64,000 nt of DNA. It comes from Geothrix sp. (lineage in GTDB: Bacteria; Acidobacteriota; Holophagae; Holophagales; Holophagaceae). Positions 51,382 to 59,005 of the stretch are shown piece by piece; position 1 is the stretch's first letter, and each line of letters opens with the position of its first letter. Under the pieces are notes generated by a model, which was given only the letters and a program-made list of their open reading frames with translations, was not told the origin of the DNA and did no database searches. The stretch spans positions 62,001 through 126,000 of the forward strand of contig JAUXSE010000024.1 in assembly GCA_030681515.1 (NCBI GenBank), in the 5' to 3' direction. The position numbers were made by a program, and so were the translations under genes.

Positions 51382-52545
51382 ATGCACGCTCGCACCTGGC
51401 TCTCGCTTCTATCGCTTCCTTTGGTGGCCGCCTTCACCGTGCCGGTGGTGCAGCAGGGCAACCCGCCCAAACCGCCGCCGAAACCAGGGGTCAAGGCTGC
51501 CCCCCAGGATCCGCTCGCGGGTCTGGCGGACATCCAGGATGTGCTGTCCCTGGTGCAGCAGAACTACGTGGATCCCCCGGATATGGAAAAGGTCGTTTCG
51601 GGCGGCGTCCAGGCCGTGCTGGAGCGGTCCCATCCGCTGAACGCCTACCTGTCGGCGGAGGATCTGCGCCTGCCCGATCCCGGCCCCGCCGAGGCGGGCC
51701 TGGTGGTCGTGAAGCGGGGCATCTATGCCTCGGTGGTGGCGGTGACCCCCGGAGGGCCCGCGGCCAAGGCGGGCATCCAGGCCGGCGACGTGATCCGCAA
51801 GGTGGATGGCGATTCCGTGGGCCGGCTCAGCACCTGGGCCCTGGAGCGCAAGCTGCGCGGTCCCGAGGGCGCCTCGCTGGATCTGTACCGCTACAACGCG
51901 ACGCGGGATCTCACCAAGACCACCCTGCGGCTGCAGCGGATCGCGCCGGGCTCGATCGCCCTCAAGCAGGCCGCAGGCGCGCTGCTGGCGTCCCTGCCGG
52001 ACCTGAATCCGGGACGGTCGGAGGAACTCAAGAAGGTCCTGGCCGACGCGGACAGGCATCAGACCCTGGTGCTGGATCTGCGCCAGTGCCAGCGGGGCTC
52101 CATGGAGGAGGCCGCCGCCGTGGCGGGCCTGCTGGGTGCGAGGGGATCCTTCGGGACCCTGCAGGAGGCCGGCAAGCCGGACCGCATCATCCCCGTGGCC
52201 GGTACCGGAACGCCCTTCACCCGCCAGGCCCTGCTGATGGGGCGTTCGACCCTCGGGGCCTCGGAGGTCCTGGCTGCCTGCCTCAAGAAGGGCGGCGCCA
52301 AGGCCTTCGGTGAACGGACCCCGGGTCTCGGCGTCGAGCGCACCCGCTTTGCCCTGAAGCAGGGCGGGGCCGTGGAGCTGGTTTCCAGGCGCTGGATCGG
52401 GCTGGGCGGCGAGAAGCTGGACCGTCAGGGTGTGGCGCCGGACCAGGTGCTTCGCATCGCCGAGACGGAGGATCCGCTGGCCAAGGTGCTGACGGCCCTG
52501 CAGGCCCCGGCCCCCGCCACGCCTGCTCCCGCGAAAGCCTCCTGA
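51382..52545 (+). CDS. S41 (CtpA-like) protease homologue lacking the catalytic dyad
   Basis: 387 residues. A signal sequence (LSLLSLPLVAAFTVPVVQQG) leads to a periplasmic protein. A PDZ domain occupies about 110-185 (VVVKRGIYASVVAVTPGGPA, AGIQAGDVIRKVDGDSV). The C-terminal peptidase fold has TLVLDLRQCQRGSMEEAA near 237 but the catalytic segments are altered: the usual GSASASE is GRSTLGASE, with Gly where the Ser nucleophile belongs, and GE-x-TFGKG is GERTPGLG, with Leu for the Lys. It is probably inactive and may act as a scaffold. The next gene starts after one base and encodes a divergent deacetylase, the usual partner of CtpA. Confidence 0.82.
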   Translation: MHARTWLSLLSLPLVAAFTVPVVQQGNPPKPPPKPGVKAAPQDPLAGLADIQDVLSLVQQNYVDPPDMEKVVSGGVQAVLERSHPLNAYLSAEDLRLPDPGPAEAGLVVVKRGIYASVVAVTPGGPAAKAGIQAGDVIRKVDGDSVGRLSTWALERKLRGPEGASLDLYRYNATRDLTKTTLRLQRIAPGSIALKQAAGALLASLPDLNPGRSEELKKVLADADRHQTLVLDLRQCQRGSMEEAAAVAGLLGARGSFGTLQEAGKPDRIIPVAGTGTPFTRQALLMGRSTLGASEVLAACLKKGGAKAFGERTPGLGVERTRFALKQGGAVELVSRRWIGLGGEKLDRQGVAPDQVLRIAETEDPLAKVLTALQAPAPATPAPAKAS

Positions 52546-52546
52546 C

Positions 52547-53461
52547 TTGGCGCGAGGCAGGGGGAAACGCGTCTCGACCCTGGCCCTGGTGGGCTGGGCT
52601 GTTCTCACGCTGGCCCTGGGCCTGGCCGTTGGATTGATGCTGGGACAGCAGGGCTGCGGCAAGCGCGAAGCCCCCGCGAAGCGCGAAGCCCCCAAACCCG
52701 AACCGAAAAAGCCCGAAAAGAAAATGGCTGAGCCGAAGGCGAAGCCTACCTCCGAGGCCGTCAGGCCTCGGAGCCCGGAACCGGAACGGAAGCTCCCCCG
52801 CCTCGCCCTGGTCATTGACGACCTCGGCTACGTGCCGCCGGAACTGGTGACGCGGCTGTGCAGCCTGCCCGTGGCCTTCAGCGTGGCCGTGCTGCCCTAC
52901 CTGGAACACACGCGGGAAAGTGCCGAGGTGGCGCATCGCCTGGGCAAGGAGGTGATGCTGCACCTGCCCATGGAGCCCATCGGCTATCCGGGTCCGGGCC
53001 GCGACCCGGGCCTCAACGCCATCCTCTACGATCTGCCGGAAACAGAGGTCCGGCGACGGGTGCGGATGGCCATGGACGAGATCCCCCATCGCGCCGGCGT
53101 GAACAACCACATGGGCAGCCGCATCACGCCGGACCGCACGCGCATGGGCTGGGTGCTCCAGGAGATCAAGGCGCGGAAGTTCTTCTTCGTGGACAGCCGC
53201 ACGGAGAAGGACAGCGTGGCCTACGATGTGGCGGAACGGCTGGGCATTCCGGCCGTGGAGCGGCACGTCTTCCTGGACGATGACAAGGCTTTCCCGGAAA
53301 TGGAAAAGCAGTGGGAGCGGGCCCTCAAGCTGGCGGAGAAGGACGGCTCCGTCCTCATCATCGGCCACATCTACCCTGAGACCGTCGAGGCCCTTGAAAA
53401 GCTGATCCCCCGCAGCAAGGGGCAGGTGCGCTTCGTGAAGGCGGGTGACCTGGCTCGCTGA
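52547..53461 (+). CDS. Divergent polysaccharide deacetylase (YibQ-like)
   Basis: 304 residues from a TTG start next to the previous stop. An N-terminal membrane anchor (LALVGWAVLTLALGLAVGLM) precedes a Lys/Pro/Glu linker (about 40-78). The domain opens LALVIDDLGYVP, with the Asp-Asp metal pair, and continues AVLPYLEHTRESAEVAHRLG, VMLHLPMEPIG (a His), NNHMGSRIT and a final GSVLIIGHIYPETV (His). Close relatives follow CtpA genes in envelope operons and are linked to cell-wall or lipoprotein remodelling; the substrate is uncertain. Here it is paired with an apparently inactive CtpA homologue. Confidence 0.88.
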   Translation: MARGRGKRVSTLALVGWAVLTLALGLAVGLMLGQQGCGKREAPAKREAPKPEPKKPEKKMAEPKAKPTSEAVRPRSPEPERKLPRLALVIDDLGYVPPELVTRLCSLPVAFSVAVLPYLEHTRESAEVAHRLGKEVMLHLPMEPIGYPGPGRDPGLNAILYDLPETEVRRRVRMAMDEIPHRAGVNNHMGSRITPDRTRMGWVLQEIKARKFFFVDSRTEKDSVAYDVAERLGIPAVERHVFLDDDKAFPEMEKQWERALKLAEKDGSVLIIGHIYPETVEALEKLIPRSKGQVRFVKAGDLAR

Positions 53462-53469
53462 TACGCTGG

Positions 53470-53542
53470 GACCTGGCGATGGCGTCCGCCCCATAACCGC
53501 CTGGAAGGCTGATGACGCCTGTGGATCCTGGAGGACACAGGC
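53470..53542 (+). promoter_or_regulatory. Fluoride riboswitch controlling crcB by ribosome-site exposure
   Basis: All three aptamer helices match the crcB motif: GGCG (53475-53478)/CGCC (53487-53490), the long-range GGCGTC (53481-53486)/GACGCC (53514-53519), and GCC (53499-53501)/GGC (53507-53509), with the conserved GATG and CTGATG joints. The switch can also be read: GCCTGTG (53517-53523) pairs with CACAGGC (53536-53542), putting the GGAGG ribosome site in the loop. That hairpin shares bases 53517-53519 with the aptamer, so fluoride binding should free the ribosome site and turn on crcB. Confidence 0.93.
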
Positions 53543-53929
53543 ATGGGCATTTATGCTTTTCTCGCGGTCGGTGTGGGGGCGGCGCTGGGCGCGTGGCTGC
53601 GCTGGGGGCTCGGCGCCCTTCTGAATCCGCTGGTGCCATCGCTGCCCTTCGGAACCCTGGCGGCGAACCTGCTGGGGGGCTACCTGGTGGGCCTGGCCGT
53701 CGCCGTCTTCGCCCAGCATCCCGGCCTGGCGCCCGAAGCGAGGCTGCTCATCATCACGGGCTTCCTGGGGGGGCTCACCACCTTTTCGACGTTTTCCGCC
53801 GAGGCGGTGCATCTGCTGACCCGCGGGGAGTACGCGTGGGCTGGGGCCCACATGGCCTCCCATTTGGCGGGCTCACTGGTCATGACGCTGCTGGGATTGC
53901 TGACGGTCAAGGTCTTCATGAAGGCGTGA
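53543..53929 (+). CDS. crcB: Fluoride ion channel CrcB/Fluc
   Basis: 128 residues with four membrane helices. It exports fluoride as a dual-topology homodimer. The family motifs are [13 protein letters not shown] near the N-terminus, [16 protein letters not shown] (with the conserved Asn), and [13 protein letters not shown], whose Phe and Thr line the fluoride path. Its translation is governed by the fluoride riboswitch directly upstream. It is followed after 13 bases by a DUF190 gene, a known companion. Confidence 0.97.
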   Translation: MGIYAFLAVGVGAALGAWLRWGLGALLNPLVPSLPFGTLAANLLGGYLVGLAVAVFAQHPGLAPEARLLIITGFLGGLTTFSTFSAEAVHLLTRGEYAWAGAHMASHLAGSLVMTLLGLLTVKVFMKA

Positions 53930-53942
53930 AGGGGGAGGTGTC

Positions 53943-54272
53943 ATGAGAGGCACGCACCTGATTCTGTATGTCCAGGAAGACCGGACCCACCACGGGATCC
54001 TGATTTACGAATGGCTGTTACAACAGGCCCACCGGTTGGGGCTGAAAGGCGGGACGGCCTTCAAGGCCATCGCTGGGTTCGGCCGCCATGGACACATCCA
54101 CGCGGACCACTTCATCGAGTTGGCGGGCGATCTGCCGGTGGAAGTGACCTTCATGGCCACCGACGAAGAGGCCGAACGCCTCCTGGCCTCCATCGAAGCC
54201 GAGGGCCTGTCCATGTTCTACGTGCGGATGCCCGCCGAGTGCGGCGTGATCAACGAGCCGGCCAAACATTAG
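53943..54272 (+). CDS. DUF190 protein of the fluoride-resistance operon
   Basis: 109 residues. It is a PII-like fold family often encoded beside crcB. The typical segments are LILYVQEDRTHHGILIYEWL, GGTAFKAIAGFGRHGHIHAD and LPVEVTFMATDEEAERLLAS. GGGGGAGG precedes the ATG. It may sense a ligand or modulate CrcB; the function is not established. Immediately after its stop lies a fragment of a transporter on the other strand, which suggests a recombination junction. Confidence 0.92.
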   Translation: MRGTHLILYVQEDRTHHGILIYEWLLQQAHRLGLKGGTAFKAIAGFGRHGHIHADHFIELAGDLPVEVTFMATDEEAERLLASIEAEGLSMFYVRMPAECGVINEPAKH

Positions 54273-54440
54273 TGCCCGCACCAGCACGGCCGAGGCCACC
54301 TCGATGAAGCTGCCGGCGCCGAAGCCGAAGAGGGCCACGGAGTCGTCAGCCCAGCCGAAGGCCATGGATACGGCGCCTTCCGCCAGGTTGTAGATGATGG
54401 TCAGCGCCGCGAGCCAGAGGGCCCGGCGGCGCCAGTCCGC
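54273..54440 (-). pseudogene. N-terminal fragment of a TMEM163/CDF-type cation transporter
   Basis: The minus strand encodes NQADWRRRALWLAALTII, YNLAEGAVSMAFGWADDS and VALFGFGAGSFIEVASAVLV, the first two helices and metal-site region (with the DDS and D/GSFIE motifs) of a cation-efflux-like family. The similarity stops at about 54285, right where the DUF190 gene ends, and no start codon is clear beyond 54440. It probably followed the anti-sigma gene before the fluoride locus was joined here. Confidence 0.62.
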
Positions 54441-54445
54441 CTGGT

Positions 54446-54886
54446 TTACGGGTGGGGCTCGCGCACCTTGCGGGCCTTGACCAGTACCAGGGTGGAGCCC
54501 TGGGGAGTGCGCTCCATGTGCACCTCATCCATGACCTGGCGCATGAAGAACACGCCGCGCCCTCCCGGTTTCAGAAGGTTCTCGGGCAGGTTCGGGTCAG
54601 GCAAGGCTTCCAGGTCCACGCCGGGGCCCCGGTCCTCGATGCGGATTTCGAAGCGGTCCACCCGGGGCGTGAAGGTCACCTTGACGGGCTTGTCCTTGTC
54701 CAGCTTGTTGCCGTGGCGCATGGCGTTGGCGATGCCTTCCTGGATGGCCAGCCAAAGGCGTTCGCCGTCCTCCTGGGTGAAGCTGAGGTGCTTGAGGAAT
54801 TCGGCGCCCACGACCTGGATCAGGTCAATGAAGCGCAGATCCGTGTTGCAGGTCAGGACGACGGGCAGTAGGGCGGGATGGGCCAT
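54446..54886 (-). CDS. Anti-sigma factor/serine kinase of RsbW type
   Basis: 146 residues of HATPase_c fold. N-box is GERLWLAIQEGIANAMRHGN (Glu, Asn), G1 box IRIEDRGPGVD, G2 box GRGVFFMRQVMDEV. This is the RsbW/SpoIIAB layout, in which the kinase phosphorylates an anti-anti-sigma protein and sequesters a sigma factor. Neither partner is adjacent. The long frame upstream is antisense to norZ and not real. Start ATG at 54886 gives MAHPALLPVVLTCNTDLRFI. The transporter fragment follows it. Confidence 0.88.
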   Translation of the reverse strand: MAHPALLPVVLTCNTDLRFIDLIQVVGAEFLKHLSFTQEDGERLWLAIQEGIANAMRHGNKLDKDKPVKVTFTPRVDRFEIRIEDRGPGVDLEALPDPNLPENLLKPGGRGVFFMRQVMDEVHMERTPQGSTLVLVKARKVREPHP

Positions 54887-55013
54887 GGACGGGAAATCCC
54901 TTTCAGAGATCAGGGGAACCAACGTCAAGGTACTTGGAATCCCGGCCCCGGGGCCAGAGGTTTTGCCAGGGGCCCACCGTCGTCCGGGCCCGGAGCAGGG
55001 GGCGTGCCCGAGA

Positions 55014-55056
55014 TCACAATTAAGAATAACAGATCTTAAATATTGAATAATTGTGA
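55014..55056. promoter_or_regulatory. Inverted-repeat region upstream of the nitric oxide reductase
   Basis: TCACAATTA (55014-55022) and TAATTGTGA (55048-55056) are inverted 9-mers. Nested inside are TTAAGA (55020-55025) and TCTTAA (55034-55039). This AT-rich block stands out from the GC-rich surroundings and lies 47 bases upstream of the norZ ATG. It does not match FNR/Dnr, NorR or NsrR consensus well enough to name the regulator. Confidence 0.5.
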
Positions 55057-55102
55057 AACACTGCTTCCCGGCACCCAGTGTGGCCATTCCAGGAGGTATT
55101 CG

Positions 55103-57334
55103 ATGAAGGCAAGGTGGTGGCTGCTGTTGCTGGTGCTCCTCGCGGGCTTCGGCGTATTGGGCATGGGAGGGCGACAGATCGCCCAGAACGCGCCCCCGAT
55201 TCCGCAGCGGGTGGTGGCCGAGGACGGCACCCTGCTGGTGGGCCCCGGGCAGATCCTCGAAGGCCAGGTCAGCTACCTGGGCCATGGGGGGCAGCACATC
55301 GGGTCCATCTGGGGCCACGGCGCCTATCTCGCGCCCGACTGGTCCGCCAAGGCGCTGCACCAGTGGGCCGCGCACACCCTCGATGGCGTGAAAGCCCAGG
55401 GCGGGTCCACCGCGGACGCCAAGGCCAGCACCGTATCCATATTTCAGGGCAATCGGTATGAATCTTCCACGGGCACGCTGACCCTTGGGACCGCCCAGGC
55501 GGCCGCCTATCTGCAGACCCGCACCGAACTGGCGAAGATCGCGGTGGAGGGCGACAAGAGTGCCGCCATCCCCGCCCGCTGGATTCCCACGATGCAGGAG
55601 GGCGAGCGCGTGGCCGACTTCTGGCTCTGGACGGCCTGGTCCGCCGCAGCCCGCCGGCCCGGCGCGGACCACAGCTACACCCAGAACTGGCCCCAGGAAC
55701 CCCTGGTGGGCAACACCATCACGCCCATCAGCCACCTCTGGAGCATCCTGTCCATCATCCTGCTGATCCTGGGCGTGGGCCTCATGGTCTGGCATCACGC
55801 CAACCAGCCCGCCGAGGCCTTCCCGGATCCCCAGCCCATCCCCGCGGCACCGGCCACCCCCAGCCAGCGCTGGTCGGCCCTCTACTTCGCCGTGGCCATG
55901 GCCCTGTTCCTGGTGCAGATCGGCATGGGCGTCCTGACGGCCCACGACGCGGTGGAAGGCAACGGACTCTACGGTCTGGATCTCTCCCGGATCCTGCCCT
56001 ACGCGGCTTCCCGCACCTGGCACCTGCAGCTGGCCGTCTTCTGGATCGCCACCTGCTGGCTGGCCACGGGCCTCTACCTGGGGCCCAAGCTCAGTGCCAA
56101 GGAACCCAAGGGCCAGTGGTTGGGCGTGGCGGGCCTGCTCGTCGCGCTCGTGGTGGTGGTGGTCGGCGCCCTGGCGGGCAGTCACCAGGCCATCCTGGGC
56201 AAGCTGTCCGGTTCCTTCATGCTGGGCCACCAGGGCTATGAGTACGTGGAACTGGGCCGCCTTTGGCAGATCCTCCTGACCGTGGGCATGATCGGCTGGC
56301 TGGTGCTGGTGTTCCGCGCGCTGATTCCCGCACTGAAGGGCGAGGCCGGCCGCGTGGGCCTGCTCAAGCTCTTCGTGCTGTCCGCCGTCGCCATTCCGCT
56401 GTTCTACTCCGCGGGCTTCATGTACACCCGCGAGACGCACATCGCCATGGCCGAGTACTGGCGCTGGTGGGTGGTCCACCTCTGGGTGGAGGGCTTCTTC
56501 GAAGTCTTCGCCACCGTCGCCATCGCGCTGCTCTCCACCCGCATGGGCCTGCTGCGCGAAAGCACCGCGCTGCGCGCCGTGAGCCTCTCCATGGGCCTCT
56601 TCCTGGGCAGCGGCGTCATCGGCACCTTCCACCACCTCTACTACACGGGTTCCCCGGCCTCCATCGCGGCCCTGGGCTCCGTGTTCAGCGCCCTGGAGAT
56701 CGTGCCCCTCACCATCGTGGGCTTCGAGATCGCCATGAGCCTGAAGGCCGGCAAGGCCATCGGCAGCGGCTACGAATGGCCCTTCAAGTTCTTCGCGGCC
56801 GTGTGCTTCTGGAACCTCATCGGCGCGGGCGTCTTCGGCATGCTCATCAATCCGCCGTCGGTCCTCTACTTCGGCCAGGGCCTCAACACCACGCCCATCC
56901 ACAGCCACGCCGCGCTGTTCGGCGTCTACGGCTTCCTCGCCATCTCGCTCATGCTCTTCTCCCTGCGGGGCATGACGCCGGACAAGGCCTGGGACGAGAA
57001 GTGGCTGCGCTTCGGCTTCTGGGGCCTGAACCTGGGCCTGGTCCTGATGCTGGTGTTGTCGCTGATCCCCAGTGGCTTCTACCAGATCGCCCAGAGCCTG
57101 GAACACGGCACCTGGTACGCCCGCAGCGCCGAGGTGGTGCAAAGCCCCCTCATGCGCACCTTCATCTGGATGCGCATGCCCGGCGACGTGCTCTTCGGCC
57201 TCGGCGCCCTCGCCGTCATCCTCTTCACCGTCAAGGCCGTCATCGGCGCCTGGGGCTGGAGGACGATCGAGGAAACCGCCCCGGTCCGCAAGGGCACGGA
57301 AGCGGCACCTGCTTTCGCGGTGGCCGAGGACTGA
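55103..57334 (+). CDS. norZ: Quinol-dependent nitric oxide reductase (qNOR)
   Basis: 743 residues with 14 hydrophobic segments. It reduces 2 NO to N2O with quinol electrons. The N-terminal half (about 30-230) is the periplasmic cytochrome c-like domain without CXXCH, typical of qNOR; GHGGQHIGSIWGHGAYLAPD is conserved. The catalytic subunit part has the heme and FeB ligands: SRTWHLQLAVFW near 310, WWVVHLWVEGFFEVFATV with the conserved Glu near 465, TFHHLYYTGSP near 512, NTTPIHSHAALFGVYG near 610. AGGAGG before the ATG at 55103 fixes the start. It stands alone, which suggests NO detoxification rather than full denitrification. Confidence 0.95.
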   Translation: MKARWWLLLLVLLAGFGVLGMGGRQIAQNAPPIPQRVVAEDGTLLVGPGQILEGQVSYLGHGGQHIGSIWGHGAYLAPDWSAKALHQWAAHTLDGVKAQGGSTADAKASTVSIFQGNRYESSTGTLTLGTAQAAAYLQTRTELAKIAVEGDKSAAIPARWIPTMQEGERVADFWLWTAWSAAARRPGADHSYTQNWPQEPLVGNTITPISHLWSILSIILLILGVGLMVWHHANQPAEAFPDPQPIPAAPATPSQRWSALYFAVAMALFLVQIGMGVLTAHDAVEGNGLYGLDLSRILPYAASRTWHLQLAVFWIATCWLATGLYLGPKLSAKEPKGQWLGVAGLLVALVVVVVGALAGSHQAILGKLSGSFMLGHQGYEYVELGRLWQILLTVGMIGWLVLVFRALIPALKGEAGRVGLLKLFVLSAVAIPLFYSAGFMYTRETHIAMAEYWRWWVVHLWVEGFFEVFATVAIALLSTRMGLLRESTALRAVSLSMGLFLGSGVIGTFHHLYYTGSPASIAALGSVFSALEIVPLTIVGFEIAMSLKAGKAIGSGYEWPFKFFAAVCFWNLIGAGVFGMLINPPSVLYFGQGLNTTPIHSHAALFGVYGFLAISLMLFSLRGMTPDKAWDEKWLRFGFWGLNLGLVLMLVLSLIPSGFYQIAQSLEHGTWYARSAEVVQSPLMRTFIWMRMPGDVLFGLGALAVILFTVKAVIGAWGWRTIEETAPVRKGTEAAPAFAVAED

Positions 57335-57350
57335 AGGCGCCGGAACCAAG

Positions 57351-57382
57351 ACAAGGCCCCCTCCGGGAGGTGGGGGCCTTGT
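57351..57382. terminator. Strong hairpin after norZ
   Basis: An 11 bp stem ACAAGGCCCCC (57351-57361)/GGGGGCCTTGT (57372-57382) lies between convergent norZ and the Uma2 gene, 17 bases after the norZ stop. The T tract is short (TTGTT), so bidirectional termination is likely but not certain. Confidence 0.7.
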
Positions 57383-57390
57383 TCATGCCA

Positions 57391-57939
57391 TCACGCCAGC
57401 GTCACGCTTACCCGCCCGCCAAGCAGGTTCAGGATGCCGCCCCATTCGGTGCGGGCGGTGGTCTGGTAGATGCGGTCGGGGCCGAGGGTCAGCCGCTCGG
57501 CCCGGCGCTCCTCAGGGTAGACGAGAAGGTATTCGGGCGCCCCGGCGAATTCGTAGAGCCAGCGTTTGGTGGTGAGATCCTTCTGGCCCGTCGTGGGACT
57601 GAGGATCTCCACCACCAGATCCGGCGCGCCCTCGATGCCCCGGGGGCTGATCTTGGCGGGGTCGCACACGATCAGCAGATCGGGCTGCACGACCCCCGAT
57701 TCCAGAAACACATCCGTGGGTGCCGCGAACACCTGGCAGTCGCCCCCACCGCCACTCCGCTTGGCCTCATCCAGGGCCGCGAAGATACGCGACGCCAGCG
57801 CCATGCTGATCCGCTGGTGTTCCGTGGACGGGGCCGGGGTCATGTCATAGGCCACGCCGCGAATGAGTTCCCAGCGTCCATCCCACTGGCTCCAGTCCTC
57901 GATCGTGTAACCCGGATGCTGTGGGTGCGGGAGGTTCAT
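57391..57939 (-). CDS. Uma2-family (DUF820) protein, second copy
   Basis: 182 residues from MNLPHPQHPGYTIEDWSQWD. It parallels the copy at 44323-44868: WELIRGVAYDMTPAPSTEH, VVQPDLLIVCDPAKISPRGI, PDLVVEILSPTTGQKDLTTK, with the same putative endonuclease-fold acidic residues. The two differ mostly in the middle. An upstream ATG at 57966 would add 9 residues. Like the first copy it is a single gene with no recognisable partner. Function unknown. Confidence 0.87.
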   Translation of the reverse strand: MNLPHPQHPGYTIEDWSQWDGRWELIRGVAYDMTPAPSTEHQRISMALASRIFAALDEAKRSGGGGDCQVFAAPTDVFLESGVVQPDLLIVCDPAKISPRGIEGAPDLVVEILSPTTGQKDLTTKRWLYEFAGAPEYLLVYPEERRAERLTLGPDRIYQTTARTEWGGILNLLGGRVSVTLA

Positions 57940-58022
57940 GGCGTCCTCGGGGTTCCGCTCCATCATAGGCCGGTAAGGGCCGGTGAGGGAGCGCCCCCCG
58001 GATCACCGTTCCAGCCTGTTCC

Positions 58023-58445
58023 TCACCGGCCCAGTCTGGCGGGCTTCACGGGCCCGAGCCCGCGCCAGGCAAGGGCGGTGAGGGACACCCACACCAGCGT
58101 TCGCAGGCTCATGGCGGCCACCGTGCGCGGCAGGTAGGCGCCACCGGCATAGATATGCACGCCGAGAGCCGCGAAGGTGAGCGCAGTCGTCCCGGCGATG
58201 GCAGCGGCCAGCCAGACAGCCCAGCGCTGCTGCAGCCACAACCCGATTCCGGCGGCGACATAGGCGAAGCCCGCCCAGAAATTGAACCAGAGCACGAACG
58301 GCACATAGTTTCCGGCCGCCGTGCGCGTTGCCTCGCCGCCGAACAGGATGGCGCCGCCTTCCTTGATGGAGAGCAGACCGAAGCCGACCGCCACCAGGGC
58401 CATGGCCCAGACCCGGAATCCGCGTGGGTGTTTGGAAGTATTCAT
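58023..58445 (-). CDS. Four-helix membrane protein of unknown function
   Basis: 140 residues with four hydrophobic segments: FRVWAMALVAVGFGLLSIK, VPFVLWFNFWAGFAYVAAGI, WAVWLAAAIAGTTALTFAAL and SLRTLVWVSLTALAWRGLGP. The sequence has no family I can name. It starts MNTSKHPRGFRVW and follows the cytochrome c gene by 34 bases on the same strand, so both may be cotranscribed. A role in the same redox chain is only inference. Confidence 0.7.
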   Translation of the reverse strand: MNTSKHPRGFRVWAMALVAVGFGLLSIKEGGAILFGGEATRTAAGNYVPFVLWFNFWAGFAYVAAGIGLWLQQRWAVWLAAAIAGTTALTFAALGVHIYAGGAYLPRTVAAMSLRTLVWVSLTALAWRGLGPVKPARLGR

Positions 58446-58479
58446 GGGAACGCTCCTGAGTTTTCGACGGGGCCAACGA

Positions 58480-58932
58480 TCAATGGACGGCGGCTTTCTT
58501 GCCGTAGAAATGCGCCACGAAGGGCTCGCGGAATTCGCTGTGGCAGTTGTTGCAGCTGGCCTGGAGGTGCTGGAAGGCCAGGGTGACGCCTGGGCCATCC
58601 TTGGCTTTTGCCGCCTTGCCCACCGCCTGCGCCTGTTTGTGGGTTTCGCCGTCATAGGCCTTGAACTTGCCCAGGCGGGTGCCGACAAAGCTGAGGATGC
58701 GCCTTTTCTCCGCGAAGGGCGGTTTGGGATGATCGGCGATCATGGGTGCGGTTTTTTCCACCAGATCCCAGTCCCCACGAGCAATCCCGTCCGTGATGGT
58801 CTGCATGTGTCTTTCCAGATCCTTCATGACCTTCTGCAGGGCGAGGGGCTCCGCGCCTCGTGCGCCGATCGCGGCGAACAGCAGGCAGGAAGCCGCCAGG
58901 AGTTTGAACACAGCCGTGCGGGGATTTTTCAT
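58480..58932 (-). CDS. Periplasmic cytochrome c, class II (c'-like)
   Basis: 150 residues. A signal peptide (FKLLAASCLLFAAIGARGAEP) is cleaved near residue 26. The heme-binding motif CNNCH lies near the C-terminus (HLQASCNNCHSEFREPFVAH), the usual position in class II four-helix-bundle cytochromes. Helical segments upstream (LQKVMKDLERHMQTITDGIA, then RRILSFVGTRLGKFKAYDGE) fit that fold. Cytochromes c' bind NO, which would suit the nearby qNOR, but they are not in one operon. Start MKNPRTAVFK at 58932. Confidence 0.86.
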   Translation of the reverse strand: MKNPRTAVFKLLAASCLLFAAIGARGAEPLALQKVMKDLERHMQTITDGIARGDWDLVEKTAPMIADHPKPPFAEKRRILSFVGTRLGKFKAYDGETHKQAQAVGKAAKAKDGPGVTLAFQHLQASCNNCHSEFREPFVAHFYGKKAAVH

Positions 58933-59005
58933 GTGATGCCATCCTTTTCCGTGTGCGATTCGAGACCGGACCTGTTTGGGGGCAACAGCAGGGACAGGGA
59001 GATGC

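Noticed and set aside
54888-57349. Minus-strand frame upstream of the RsbW-like gene, opposite norZ
   Set aside because: Only the last 146 codons match a family; the rest is antisense to norZ, which is unambiguous.
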